From assembly GCA_016199985.1 (NCBI GenBank), contig JACQFQ010000030.1, forward strand, positions 62,001-126,000: a DNA stretch of 64,000 nucleotides, written 5' to 3'. Within the stretch, counting starts at the first letter, position 1; every line of letters starts with the position of its first letter. Shown here piece by piece: positions 9,888 through 18,282 of this stretch. A program made the translations under genes and the position numbers. Source of the DNA: Verrucomicrobiota bacterium (GTDB lineage Bacteria > Verrucomicrobiota > Verrucomicrobiia > Limisphaerales > UBA11320). The notes below the pieces were generated by a model that did no database searches, was not told where the DNA came from, and worked only from the letters and a program-made list of their open reading frames with translations.

Positions 9888-10667
9888 ATGAAAGTTAGGC
9901 TGAAAGTATGGCGCCAGAAGAACGCCGAGTCCCCGGGCGGGTTCGAAACCTACGACACGCCCGATCTCAACTCGAACATGTCCTTCCTGGAGATGTTGGA
10001 TGTGGTGAACGAGGACCTCGCCGGAAGAGGGCAGGAGCCGATCGCGTTTGACCACGACTGCCGCGAGGGCATCTGCGGCACCTGCTCCCTGGTGATCAAT
10101 GGCAAGCCGCACGGGCCGCATCGAAAGGTAGCGACCTGCCAGACCTACATGCGGAGCTTCAAGGACGGCGAGACGATCGTTGTGGAGCCGTTCCGCGCGA
10201 AGCCCTTCCCGCTCATTCGAGACCTTGTGGTGGATCGGAAATCGTTTGATCGCATCATCCAATCGGGCGGATTCATCAGCGTTCGGACCGGCAGCGCCCC
10301 GGACGCGAACTCCACGCCCGTGCCGAAGATCCACTCCGATCTCGCGATGGACGCGGCGCAGTGCATTGGATGCGGCGCCTGCGTGGCGGCCTGCAAGAAC
10401 GCGAGCGCGATGCTGTTTGTCTCGGCGAAGGTGTCGCACCTGGGTTTGCTGCCGCAAGGACAGCCGGAGCGGGACCGTCGCGTGATGGCGATGGTGACCA
10501 CGATGGACGAGGAAGGCTTTGGGAGCTGCACGGTGACGGGCTCATGCGAGGCGGTGTGTCCGAAGGCGATCAGCCTGGACTTCATCGCGCGGATGAACCG
10601 CGACTATGGCGTCGCCCTCATCAAGGGCGAGCCTCGTCGGAACCAAGCCTCCGAAGGCGGAGCGTAG
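9888..10667 (+). CDS. sdhB: Succinate dehydrogenase iron-sulfur subunit
   Basis: Electron-transfer subunit of complex II, 259 residues. The [2Fe-2S] cysteines are in CREGICGTC with a fourth Cys in KVATCQTYM. The [4Fe-4S]/[3Fe-4S] set is in [11 protein letters not shown] and [13 protein letters not shown]. It starts 46 bp after sdhA at an ATG giving [12 protein letters not shown], the usual N-terminus of this class. Together with the class I fumarase at 34.5-36 kb it supplies consecutive TCA steps. No terminator is obvious downstream. Confidence 0.97.
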   Translation: MKVRLKVWRQKNAESPGGFETYDTPDLNSNMSFLEMLDVVNEDLAGRGQEPIAFDHDCREGICGTCSLVINGKPHGPHRKVATCQTYMRSFKDGETIVVEPFRAKPFPLIRDLVVDRKSFDRIIQSGGFISVRTGSAPDANSTPVPKIHSDLAMDAAQCIGCGACVAACKNASAMLFVSAKVSHLGLLPQGQPERDRRVMAMVTTMDEEGFGSCTVTGSCEAVCPKAISLDFIARMNRDYGVALIKGEPRRNQASEGGA

Positions 10668-10802
10668 ACTTCGCGCGGATCGTGGCGAGCCTGCCGTGAG
10701 GATCGCGATCACAGGCTTCACCGGCTCGGCTTGGATTCGCCTCGCTCGGGCCAGCAAATCTGCGTTGTCTAGGAACAGCGCATCCGTCAGTGTGGCCCGA
10801 TC

Positions 10803-11771
10803 GTGCGCGCGCAATCTTCATCCTCTTCCGGTGCTCTTTCCCCTCTCTTCCTTCGCCTCCTCGCCGCCGTCGCGCTGATGACGGCGTCGGCCTGCGTCTT
10901 TCCAGGCGTCGCGGCTCTCGCGGAGGATGCCCCGCCCTATTCGCAAGCCCAGGACGTCGTCTACGGCGAGGTCCACGGGACGGGGTTGCTGATGGATGTC
11001 TTCACGCCCCGCGCCGCCACCAACGGACTGGCCATCATCGATGTCGCGAGCGGGGCGTGGCACTCGGATCGGAGCAAGATTCGAGACCACACGCTGGCGC
11101 AGATGTATCCGATTTACTGCGCGCGCGGCTACACGGTCTTCGCCGTTCGGCCGGGATCCAAGACGCGCTACACGATCGCCGACATGGACTCGAATCTCAA
11201 AACGGGGATCCGGTTTGTGAAGGAGCACGCGTCGCAATATCACATTGATCCCGAGCGCCTGGGCCTCACGGGCGCGTCGGCGGGTGGACATCTGGCGACG
11301 CTGGCCGCGCTGACCGCGACGCCCTCCAAGCCCGACGCGAAGAAGGCGAAGGATCGGATCGGGACATCGGTCAAGGCGGTGGCCGTCTTCTTTCCGCCCA
11401 CAGACCTCGCCGAATGGGAGACAGGCAAGCCCTCCGACGCGCAGCTTCTCCGCTCCCTCCTCTACCTGCCCGGGGCGGCTCCCGCGGACATGGAGGAAAT
11501 CATGAAGGCCGCGCGGGCCGCTTCGCCCTTGTATCACGTGGTGAAAACCGATGTCCCATTCTTCCTGATCCACGGCAACGCGGACTCGGTCGTCCCCCTG
11601 TCGCATTCTCAGCGCTTCGTCGACGCGATGAAGAAGGAAGGCAACAGCGCCGAGCTTCAAATCAAGGAAGCGGGCGGCCATGCGTGGCTGACGATTCCCG
11701 AGGAGGTGCGCGCGATGGCGAAGTGGTTCGATGAAAAGTTGGGCAACACGATGCCTCGCTCCGCGCCGTAG
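10803..11771 (+). CDS. Exported alpha/beta hydrolase (BD-FAE/esterase type)
   Basis: Predicted secreted or periplasmic serine esterase, 322 residues. The GTG at 10803 gives a full signal peptide ending near FPGVAALAEDA; an in-frame ATG at 10878 would shorten it. The nucleophile elbow is GASAGG, within LGLTGASAGGHLATLA. A plausible acid is in HGNADSVVP and the catalytic His in AGGHAW, in the order expected for a Ser-Asp-His triad. The BD-FAE group includes esterases acting on plant glucuronoyl or acetyl esters, but the substrate cannot be read here. The next gene encodes a second member of the superfamily 83 bp downstream. Confidence 0.85.
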   Translation: MRAQSSSSSGALSPLFLRLLAAVALMTASACVFPGVAALAEDAPPYSQAQDVVYGEVHGTGLLMDVFTPRAATNGLAIIDVASGAWHSDRSKIRDHTLAQMYPIYCARGYTVFAVRPGSKTRYTIADMDSNLKTGIRFVKEHASQYHIDPERLGLTGASAGGHLATLAALTATPSKPDAKKAKDRIGTSVKAVAVFFPPTDLAEWETGKPSDAQLLRSLLYLPGAAPADMEEIMKAARAASPLYHVVKTDVPFFLIHGNADSVVPLSHSQRFVDAMKKEGNSAELQIKEAGGHAWLTIPEEVRAMAKWFDEKLGNTMPRSAP

Positions 11772-11854
11772 GACGCCTGCGGGGGATGTGTCACCTTCCT
11801 CTGTCGGGGAATCCGGAAGTTGTTTTCCGTTCCGCCCTGGGCTTCACTGGGCGC

Positions 11855-12772
11855 ATGACATCTCAGCGCGCTTTCGCGACTTGGCTTGCTTCGACATCGA
11901 TCCTGTTGTGTTCCCTGCTCCTCTTGGAGGCTGCGGAAACAACCCTTGATCTCTGGCCTCAGACGGCGCCGGGGGAGAAGGGCGATATGCCCGCCGAAGC
12001 CGACACCACCAAGTCCACGGATGGTCTTGTGGCTGGCAAGCGACTCATCCGCCTGGGGAATGTGAGCAAGCCGACGATGACGATCTATCGTCCGAAGCCG
12101 GACAAGGACACCGGCGCAGCCGTGGTGGTTTGCCCCGGCGGCGGCTACCATATCCTTGCCATCGATCTCGAGGGGACGGAGGTCTGCGAGTGGCTCAATT
12201 CGATCGGAGTGACAGCGGCCCTGCTCAAGTATCGCGTGCCGAGCCGCCCCGGCCTGGAGAAGCATGTTCCCCCTCTTCAGGACGCCCAGCGCGCGATCAG
12301 CCTGCTGCGTCAACGCGCGGGTGAATGGGGCGTCGACCCTGGCCGCATCGGCGTCCTGGGTTTCTCGGCCGGCGGGCATCTCGCGGCGGCCGTCAGCACC
12401 GCGCCCGATCGCGCGTACCCTCCGATGGACGACGCGGACAAAGCTTCGTCTCTCCCTGACTTCACGGTTCTGATCTATCCCGGGTACCTCACCGTGAAGG
12501 AAGAAGGCGACAAGGTGTCGCCCGAGCTGAAGATCACCGCGTCGACGCCTCCCACGTTCATCGTCATCACGCAGGACGATCCGGTTCGCGTCGAGAGCGC
12601 GCTCCATTACGCGCTCGCGCTGCAATCCGCGAAGGCGTCGTTGGAGCTGCACGTTTATCCGCGCGGCGGACACGGCTATGGCTTGCGACGGACGGCGGAA
12701 GCCGTGACGACCTGGCCCGACCGCGCCACGGACTGGCTTCGGGGGCGCGGGTTGCTGAAGGCGAAGCAGTGA
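11855..12772 (+). CDS. Exported alpha/beta hydrolase (acetyl esterase-like)
   Basis: Predicted exported carbohydrate esterase-like protein, 305 residues. The ATG at 11855 is preferred because it gives a signal peptide MTSQRAFATWLASTSILLCS followed by ETTLDLWP; the open frame upstream is not signal-like. The mature part shows the TLDLWP...G start common in verrucomicrobial/planctomycete sugar esterases, an oxyanion-type VVCPGGGYHIL, nucleophile GFSAGGHLAAA and a terminal GGHGYGLR carrying the likely catalytic His. It lies close to the preceding hydrolase on the same strand and may be co-expressed. Confidence 0.88.
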   Translation: MTSQRAFATWLASTSILLCSLLLLEAAETTLDLWPQTAPGEKGDMPAEADTTKSTDGLVAGKRLIRLGNVSKPTMTIYRPKPDKDTGAAVVVCPGGGYHILAIDLEGTEVCEWLNSIGVTAALLKYRVPSRPGLEKHVPPLQDAQRAISLLRQRAGEWGVDPGRIGVLGFSAGGHLAAAVSTAPDRAYPPMDDADKASSLPDFTVLIYPGYLTVKEEGDKVSPELKITASTPPTFIVITQDDPVRVESALHYALALQSAKASLELHVYPRGGHGYGLRRTAEAVTTWPDRATDWLRGRGLLKAKQ

Positions 12773-12835
12773 TCTCGAGAGCTCGTTGAGGGATCCGCCC
12801 GCTTTCCCGTTCGCGCGCGTCCCATTGTGGGACAT

Positions 12836-12857
12836 GCGGCCGGCGTTAACCGGCCGC
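12836..12857. repeat. Perfect GC-rich hairpin
   Basis: GCGGCCGG (12836-12843) and CCGGCCGC (12850-12857) form a perfect 8-bp stem around CGTTAA, 64 bp after the esterase stop. No T-run follows, so it is at most a weak or factor-dependent termination site for the two-hydrolase unit. A second GGTTAACC palindrome lies nearby at about 12883. Confidence 0.5.
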
Positions 12858-12946
12858 GGCTGGAGGCGGCGGGGAACAAAGGGGTTAACCTCAGGCGAAG
12901 GGCGCCGATAGAAGCTTTGGAGGTTTCAACACGACCTCAGGCGCCT

Positions 12947-13090
12947 ATGGAAATCACTTTCTGGATTCTCAACCACATCGACTGGTCGACGCTTCCATTC
13001 ACTCCATCGGCCGACCTGTCCATTCAGTGGGTCCATTCGTTCCGCGAGCCGCTGTCCCAGGCGTTCACGGGTCTCTTTCTCGGATCGTAG
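12947..13090 (+). CDS. Small hypothetical protein
   Basis: A possible 47-residue protein starting MEITFWILNHIDWSTLPF, with several aromatic residues but no clear membrane helix. A GGAGG lies 24 bp upstream, too far to be a confident ribosome site. It could equally be a fragment of a longer lost gene. Included as a weak call because the spacing to the next small gene (25 bp) suggests a translated stretch. Confidence 0.25.
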   Translation: MEITFWILNHIDWSTLPFTPSADLSIQWVHSFREPLSQAFTGLFLGS

Positions 13091-13115
13091 CTCAGCTCTC
13101 GTCTCCAGTTGTTTT

Positions 13116-13313
13116 ATGAAAGCGCTTTTTTGGGTTCTCACGCTCGTGGCATTCGGACTTCTGGGGTTGACGATTTCAGAAACCCAACAGCTTCGATCCG
13201 CCCAAGCCCAGCTCGACCGGAACGCCTTGGTGAACGCGCAGGTGCACGCGGCTTTGTTCAAGGCGCAGCGCGAGCAGACCGCCACGGCCCTGGCCGCGCC
13301 GCGTCATCCCTGA
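13116..13313 (+). CDS. Small single-pass membrane protein, hypothetical
   Basis: A 65-residue protein with one N-terminal membrane helix (ALFWVLTLVAFGLLGLTI) followed by a short Ala/Gln/Arg-rich helix likely to be a coiled coil (about residues 22-55). No family recognised. It ends at the left arm of a perfect inverted repeat (13309-13326) just upstream of phnA. The lysine after Met and the hydrophobic N-terminus make it a plausible gene. Confidence 0.45.
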   Translation: MKALFWVLTLVAFGLLGLTISETQQLRSAQAQLDRNALVNAQVHAALFKAQREQTATALAAPRHP

Positions 13314-13326
13314 CGCCCGCGTCAGG
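13309..13326. repeat. Perfect inverted repeat between small gene and phnA
   Basis: CCTGACGC (13309-13316) and GCGTCAGG (13319-13326) are perfect inverted arms with a two-base centre, placed over the stop codon of the small gene and 66 bp before phnA. It could be a protein-binding palindrome or a short hairpin. No T-run follows at once. Confidence 0.45.
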
Positions 13327-13391
13327 ACGCCCGTCCTTCGTTTCCGCTTCTTCCCTGTTGTTGAAGCCCTCCCGGCTTGGCACAGTCCGGC

Positions 13392-14657
13392 ATGGACTTC
13401 AACCAAGCGCGGAGCTTCGCGGCCAACGGGATTTCCTATCAGCCGACCGGCTGTCCTGTCGCGGTGATCTGCCTGGACGGATCGGCGGACGAATACCTGG
13501 ACGCGGCGATGTCGCGAGGCCGTATGCCGCGCCTGCAGGCGATTTCCAACGCCGGCTTTCGCGGCCTGGCGCGCGGGGCCATGCCCTCCTTCACGAACGT
13601 GAACAACGCCTCGATCGTCACGGGCGTTCCGCCCAGCGTTCATGGAATCGGCGGCAACTTCTTCTTCGACGCGTCCACAGGGCGGGAGGTCATGATGAAC
13701 TCCGCGCAGTTCTTGAAATGCGAGACCCTTTTCCCCGCGGCGGCTCGCGCTGGGTGGAAGGTGGGCGTCGTGACCGCCAAGGAGAAGCTGCGCGACATCT
13801 TCGCCTCGAAGCTGATCGAGGCGGGCGGAATCGCGTTCTCCTCCGAGAAGGCCATGGAAGCGCGCTTTGCCACGCACGGCGTGGAGGACATTGAAAGCCT
13901 GGTGGGCCCGACGCCCGCGATCTACAGCGGCGAGGCGAGCCTGTATGTCCTGAAGGCGGGCGTGTCCCTGCTCGAGGGCGATCTGGCGAATTTATTGTAT
14001 CTCTCGACAACCGACTTCATGCAGCACAAGCACGAGCCCGCGTCGACGGAGGCCTTGGATTTCTACGCGGCCTTGGACGTGGAGATCGGGCGACTGATCG
14101 AGACGGGCGCCGTGGTCGCCATCACGGCGGACCATGGGATGAACGCGAAGCAGAAGCCCGATGGCTCCCCGAACGCGCTCTATCTCGAGACCGAGCTGAA
14201 TCGACAATTCGGCACCGGATGGCGCGTGATTCTTCCGATCACGGATCCGTACGTGGCGCATCATGGCGCGCTGGGCTCCTTTGCGCAGATTCACCTGCCG
14301 GCGATGCACACGGGGCGGTTCACGCTGAACGGGGTGCTGGCGTGGCTGATGACCCAGCCTGGAATCACCGAGGCGCTGGATCGGAACACGGCGGCGCGCC
14401 TGATGGAGCTGCCGGCGGATCGGATGGGCGATATCGTGGTTTGCGCCGGACGCAACTGGGTCATCGGTCGCACCCCGGAGTATCACGACCTGAAAGCCGT
14501 CGAGGGCGGCTTGCGTTCCCATGGAGGCCGGCACGAGGAGATGGTGCCGTTCATCCTGAGCCGCCCGCTAAAGCCCGAATACGCCGCGCGGGCCCGAGGC
14601 GATCTTCGAAATTTTCACCTCTTCGACTTCGCCCTGAACGGAACGATCGCGCCTTGA
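13392..14657 (+). CDS. phnA: Phosphonoacetate hydrolase
   Basis: Zinc-dependent enzyme of the alkaline phosphatase superfamily that splits phosphonoacetate to acetate and phosphate; 421 residues. Family features: CLDGSADEYLDAA (first metal Asp), the nucleophile Thr in PSFTNVNNASIVTG, the core PPSVHGIGGNFFFD, STTDFMQHKH (Asp and His metal ligands), TADHGMNAKQ (Asp-His), and a C-terminal His in HGGRHEEM. The ATG at 13392 is preferred to a TTG 15 bp upstream. It faces PhnY, the enzyme that makes its substrate, across 285 bp holding a small gene; a GC-rich stem with TTTT follows the stop. Confidence 0.92.
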   Translation: MDFNQARSFAANGISYQPTGCPVAVICLDGSADEYLDAAMSRGRMPRLQAISNAGFRGLARGAMPSFTNVNNASIVTGVPPSVHGIGGNFFFDASTGREVMMNSAQFLKCETLFPAAARAGWKVGVVTAKEKLRDIFASKLIEAGGIAFSSEKAMEARFATHGVEDIESLVGPTPAIYSGEASLYVLKAGVSLLEGDLANLLYLSTTDFMQHKHEPASTEALDFYAALDVEIGRLIETGAVVAITADHGMNAKQKPDGSPNALYLETELNRQFGTGWRVILPITDPYVAHHGALGSFAQIHLPAMHTGRFTLNGVLAWLMTQPGITEALDRNTAARLMELPADRMGDIVVCAGRNWVIGRTPEYHDLKAVEGGLRSHGGRHEEMVPFILSRPLKPEYAARARGDLRNFHLFDFALNGTIAP

Positions 14658-14660
14658 CCG

Positions 14661-14697
14661 GGACGCGGCCGCGCGGCCGCGCGGCGGTCCAGTTTTC
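14661..14697 (+). terminator. Probable intrinsic terminator of phnA
   Basis: A very GC-rich palindromic stretch (GCGGCCGC twice, 14665-14680) flanked by GGAC/GTCC arms is followed by AGTTTTC, three bases after the phnA stop codon. The stem is imperfect outside the central palindrome. Confidence 0.55.
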
Positions 14698-14733
14698 AGT
14701 TCCCAATCCGCGCCGAGGGGCTATGTTCCCATC

Positions 14734-14934
14734 GTGGATGGCCAGGAAGAATCGGCTCTCGTTGTGGTCGCGATCACCGCGGCGTGGTTCCTCGTCGCCG
14801 CGTGGCGCCGTCGTCGCGTCCAGGGATTCAAGCGCGCGACGGGCTGCGGCTGCGGGGAGGCGTCCGGCTCGCGCGGCGCTTCGGTGTTGATCAGCGGACG
14901 CAAAGGCGAAAAACCGCGGATACTCGTCCGATAA
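14734..14934 (+). CDS. Small membrane protein with CGCG motif (FeoB-associated-like)
   Basis: A 66-residue protein with a GTG start at 14734. One N-terminal helix (ALVVVAITAAWFLVAAW) is followed by RRRR and a short cysteine motif GCGCG. This layout resembles the FeoB-associated Cys-rich membrane proteins, but there is no feoA or feoB in the window, so the assignment rests on architecture alone. The stop is 7 bp from the convergent phnY stop. Confidence 0.45.
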   Translation: MDGQEESALVVVAITAAWFLVAAWRRRRVQGFKRATGCGCGEASGSRGASVLISGRKGEKPRILVR

Positions 14935-14941
14935 CCTCGGT

Positions 14942-16357
14942 CTACCAGGGAAGGCTGAAAGTCTTCACGTAGCTGAAGCATTTGATCGCCTCGATCACGC
15001 CCTCCTTGATGCCCAGTCCGCTGTCTTTCACTCCCCCGAACGGGCTGTTCTCCACCCTGAAGCCGGGCACCTCGTTGATGTTCACCGTGCCGCACTTCAA
15101 GGATCGGACGATCTCAAGCGCCGCGTCCAGGGATCGAGTCACCACTCCCGAGCTCAGGCCGAACGTCGTGCCATTCGCGATCTCGATCGCTTCGGCCAGC
15201 TCCTTGAATCGCAGAATGGGAGCAAGGGGGCCGAAGCTCTCGCAGTCGACCATGCGACAGAAACGGGGCACGTTCGCAATGACCGTCGGGGGGAACAGCG
15301 CTCCCTTTCGCTCGCCTCCGGTCAGCACCTTTGCGCCGGCCGCGAGGGCTTCCTTGACGACCGTGTCGAGATATATGGCCGATTGCTCGTCGATGACAGT
15401 GCCTACGCGCGTGGCTTCATCCATCGGATCACCGCAGACATACTCGCGCGTCTTCTCCACGAGCCGGCGCGTGAACTCCTTCTCGATGCTCTCGTGAACG
15501 AGAATCCGCTTTACCGCGGTGCATCGCTGGCCCGAGTTCCGATAGCTGCCTTCGGCCGCGAGCGTGACGGCGAGGTCCATGTCGGCGTCCTCGAGAATGA
15601 TCAGCGGGTCGTTGCCTCCGAGCTCCAGCACAAGCTTCTTGTATCCGGCGTTCGCGGCGATGCGCTTGCCCACCTCGACGCTGCCGGTGAACGACACAAG
15701 CTCGACCTGCGAATCGGTGACCAGAGGCTCGGTGACCTCGGAGCGGTCGCCCAGCAGAACGCTCAGCATCGGGCCCGGGAGGCCGGCCTCGTAGAGCAAC
15801 TCGGCGAAGCGGAGCGCGGTCAGCGGCGTTTTCTCCGAGGGCTTGAGAATCACGGGAGTGCCCGCGGCGATCGCAGGGGCCAGCTTGTGGGCCACCTGGT
15901 TGAGCGGGTGGTTGAAGGGCGTGATGCAGACCGCGCAGGACAGGGGCTCGCGGAGCGTGAAGATCTTGCGGGCCTTCCCTTGCGCCGAAACGTCGCAGGA
16001 AAAAATCTGTCCGTCGTCCCGCAAGGCCTCCATGGACGCGAAGCGGAGGACATCAAGCGCGCGGCCCACCTCATAGCGTCCTTCGCGCACGCACAAGCCG
16101 GACTCGCTGGCGATCAGCCGGGCGAACTCGTCCCGGCGGGGCTCCAGGGCGAGCCGCGCGCGGTCCAGGATCTGCGAGCGGTCGTATCGGGTCAGCTTCT
16201 TCGAGAACGAAACGGCGGCGGCGATCGCGGCGTCGGTGTGGGAGCGCGTGGCCGCTCGAACAGTGCCGGCCACCTTGCCGTCATAGGGACTCGTGATCGT
16301 CAGGAACTTGGCCGACTCCACCGGCGTTCCCGCCACATAGCAACTGAGGGCATGCAT
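14942..16357 (-). CDS. phnY: Phosphonoacetaldehyde dehydrogenase
   Basis: NAD-dependent aldehyde dehydrogenase, 471 residues, expected to oxidise phosphonoacetaldehyde to phosphonoacetate, the substrate of PhnA. Core ALDH motifs are present: FTGSVEVGKR (cofactor loop), the general base Glu in LVLELGGNDP and the catalytic Cys in NSGQRCTAVKR. The specific assignment rests on family resemblance (LELGGNDPLIILEDADMD) plus the convergent phnA. The upstream transaminase PhnW, which would make the aldehyde from 2-aminoethylphosphonate, is not in the window, nor is a phosphonate importer. No GTnAC boxes like those of the phosphate island are seen before its start. Confidence 0.88.
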   Translation of the reverse strand: MHALSCYVAGTPVESAKFLTITSPYDGKVAGTVRAATRSHTDAAIAAAVSFSKKLTRYDRSQILDRARLALEPRRDEFARLIASESGLCVREGRYEVGRALDVLRFASMEALRDDGQIFSCDVSAQGKARKIFTLREPLSCAVCITPFNHPLNQVAHKLAPAIAAGTPVILKPSEKTPLTALRFAELLYEAGLPGPMLSVLLGDRSEVTEPLVTDSQVELVSFTGSVEVGKRIAANAGYKKLVLELGGNDPLIILEDADMDLAVTLAAEGSYRNSGQRCTAVKRILVHESIEKEFTRRLVEKTREYVCGDPMDEATRVGTVIDEQSAIYLDTVVKEALAAGAKVLTGGERKGALFPPTVIANVPRFCRMVDCESFGPLAPILRFKELAEAIEIANGTTFGLSSGVVTRSLDAALEIVRSLKCGTVNINEVPGFRVENSPFGGVKDSGLGIKEGVIEAIKCFSYVKTFSLPW

Positions 16358-16431
16358 ATTCGTTTGTTTCTACCTTCACTGATCGACTGGGGCCAGGAAA
16401 CCTGAGGCTCCATCGCTGGGCGGTTGAGCGC

Positions 16432-16758
16432 TCACGCTTCCGCGCCCTTGAGCTCGGCCAGCATGGATTCCATCTCCGCCTGGGGCCCCTCGTGGCGCTG
16501 TTCGATCGCGAGGCGGAGGCCGGTCTCGAACGCCGCGCGGGCCGCGTCCCTGGCCCCGAGCTGGAGATGGCACTTGCCCAAGAGAATGTGGGCGAGCATC
16601 CAGTCGGGCTTCGTGTTCACGGCGGCTTGAAAATGCGCCGACGCCTCCGCGTGCCGGCCCGCGTCAAACAAAGCCTTCGCCAGGCTGAACCTCGCCAAGC
16701 CATTGCCCGGATTCTGGTCCAGCATGCGTTGGAACCTCGCGATGGAATCGTCGCTCAT
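16432..16758 (-). CDS. Small TPR-repeat protein
   Basis: A 108-residue protein made almost entirely of tetratricopeptide helices: NPGNGLARFSLAKALFDAGR, AEASAHFQAAVNTKPDWMLA, HILLGKCHLQLGARDAAR. The ATG at 16758 gives MSDDSIARFQRMLDQNPGN, which starts directly in repeat 1; the in-frame upstream extension has no TPR character. It probably mediates protein contacts. It lies beyond the terminator of the sigma-54 regulator gene and 74 bp upstream of phnY on the same strand, so it could be co-transcribed with phnY. Confidence 0.75.
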   Translation of the reverse strand: MSDDSIARFQRMLDQNPGNGLARFSLAKALFDAGRHAEASAHFQAAVNTKPDWMLAHILLGKCHLQLGARDAARAAFETGLRLAIEQRHEGPQAEMESMLAELKGAEA

Positions 16759-16880
16759 CCGCGACAGAGACAAGCACATCGTGCCAACCGGGAGGAAGGG
16801 GAATCGAGCATGCCGGACGAGGGAGGGGACTTTCTCAACTCCGAGGCGCTGAAGGTCAACCCCGGCTCGACGCCGCCAAC

Positions 16881-16924
16881 GCAAAACCTCTCCCAACGCG
16901 GGCGCGTCGGGAGAGGTTGCAAAA
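16881..16924 (-). terminator. Intrinsic terminator of the response regulator operon
   Basis: Perfect arms AACCTCTCCC (16885-16894) and GGGAGAGGTT (16909-16918), with an inner ACGCG/CGCGT pairing, are flanked by GCAAAA on both sides. Read leftward, the stem is followed by TTTTGC, 12 bp after the stop of the response regulator gene. The near-symmetry could also stop rightward transcription. Confidence 0.85.
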
Positions 16925-16936
16925 GGGGGTCCGGGG

Positions 16937-18277
16937 TCAGGCCGCGATTTGGTACGCGCGGAGCTTGTTGTAGAGCGTCTGGCGTCCGATGCCGAGGAGC
17001 TTCGCGGTCTTGAACTTATTTCCGCCGGTCTGCTCGAGGACCTCGATAATCTTGGCGCGTTCCGTCTTCTCCATCAGCGTGAGTCCGGGGACGTCCGCCT
17101 CCACGCCCTGGCTGAACTGAGGCAGGTTGAGATGTTCGACATCGACAAGCGCGTCGTCGGCGATGAGCACCGCGCGATAGATCTCGTTCACGAGCTGCCG
17201 GATGTTGCCCGGCCAGTCGAAGGCCTGGAGGCGATCCTGGGCGGCGGGCGTGAAGCCTGTCGCCGGACGGTTCTCCTCCTTCGCGAAGCGGTGAAGGAAG
17301 GAATTGGCTAGCGGGAGGATGTCCTCGCGCCGTTCGCGCAGCGGAGGCAGGGCCACCGAGACCACGCCGATCCGGTAGTAAAGGTCTTCCCGCAGCTTTC
17401 CGGTTCGGATGGCCTCGTCGATCTTCCGATTCGTGCTGGCGACAATGCGGCAGTTGACGGGGAAGTCCACGGAGTCGCCCACCGGTCGGACCTTCTTGTC
17501 CTGAAGCACGCGCAGCAGCTTGCTCTGCGTTTCGATGGGCATTTCGGCCAACTCGTCGAGCAGCAGCGTGCCGCCGTTGGCTTCGCGGAAGAGGCCGGTC
17601 TTGTCCGTCTTCGCGTCGGTGAACGCGCCCTTCTTATGCCCGAACAGCTCGCTTTCGATCAGATCCTTCGGCAGCGCGGCGCAGTTGATCTTCACGCACT
17701 GGCCTTTGCGTCCGCTCAGCGCGTGGATGAGGTCGGCGATGATTTCCTTGCCGGACCCGCTTTCGCCGGTCACGAGAATCGCGGCGTCGCTCGGCGCGAC
17801 TCTTTCGAGCAGCGTCAGCACCTTCTTCATCGCGGGCGAGTTGAAGACGGGCACGGTGCCTCCGCTGAGCGCGGACACGGTGGCTCGCAACGCGTTGGCT
17901 TCCTCCTTGAGGCTTTTTCGCTCCAGCGCCTTGGAGAGGAGGTTGAGAAGGCCCTTGGGATCGATGGGTTTCTGCTGAAAGTGGAATGCCCCGCGCTTGA
18001 TGGCTTCGACGGCGGTTTCGAAGGACGCGTGCCCGGTGAGAACGATCACTTCGGATCCGGGCCATTGTCGCTTGATAAGCGGCAGGAGGTCGAGGCCGTC
18101 GGCGTCGGGGAGCTTCAGGTCGAGCAGGACGGCGTCTGGCGGAGGGCCCCCGAAGGCGACCTGCAGCGCGGCAGCGTCCGCCACCTCAACGGTTTCGTAA
18201 CCCCCGGACTCCAGCATCATCCTGATGACATCCCGGAGGGGTTCTTGGTCGTCCACTACCAATACTCTGTACTTCAT
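16937..18277 (-). CDS. Sigma-54-dependent response regulator (NtrC family)
   Basis: Transcription activator of 446 residues with three domains. The receiver (about 1-115) has DD at residues 9-10 and the phospho-acceptor Asp53 in LLDLKLP. The AAA+ domain has Walker A GESGSGKE, Walker B GGTLLLDE and R-finger region RLREREDI-like LPPLRERRED. A Fis-type helix-turn-helix closes the protein (NKFKTAKLLGIGRQTLYNKL). The sigma-54 contact loop reads GAFTDA in place of the canonical GAFTGA. The ATG at 18277 (MKYRVLVVDD) is preferred to a TTG 27 bp upstream. No histidine kinase is adjacent. It lies 5 bp after the C26 amidotransferase gene and ends at a strong terminator. Confidence 0.93.
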   Translation of the reverse strand: MKYRVLVVDDQEPLRDVIRMMLESGGYETVEVADAAALQVAFGGPPPDAVLLDLKLPDADGLDLLPLIKRQWPGSEVIVLTGHASFETAVEAIKRGAFHFQQKPIDPKGLLNLLSKALERKSLKEEANALRATVSALSGGTVPVFNSPAMKKVLTLLERVAPSDAAILVTGESGSGKEIIADLIHALSGRKGQCVKINCAALPKDLIESELFGHKKGAFTDAKTDKTGLFREANGGTLLLDELAEMPIETQSKLLRVLQDKKVRPVGDSVDFPVNCRIVASTNRKIDEAIRTGKLREDLYYRIGVVSVALPPLRERREDILPLANSFLHRFAKEENRPATGFTPAAQDRLQAFDWPGNIRQLVNEIYRAVLIADDALVDVEHLNLPQFSQGVEADVPGLTLMEKTERAKIIEVLEQTGGNKFKTAKLLGIGRQTLYNKLRAYQIAA

Positions 18278-18282
18278 ACGTA

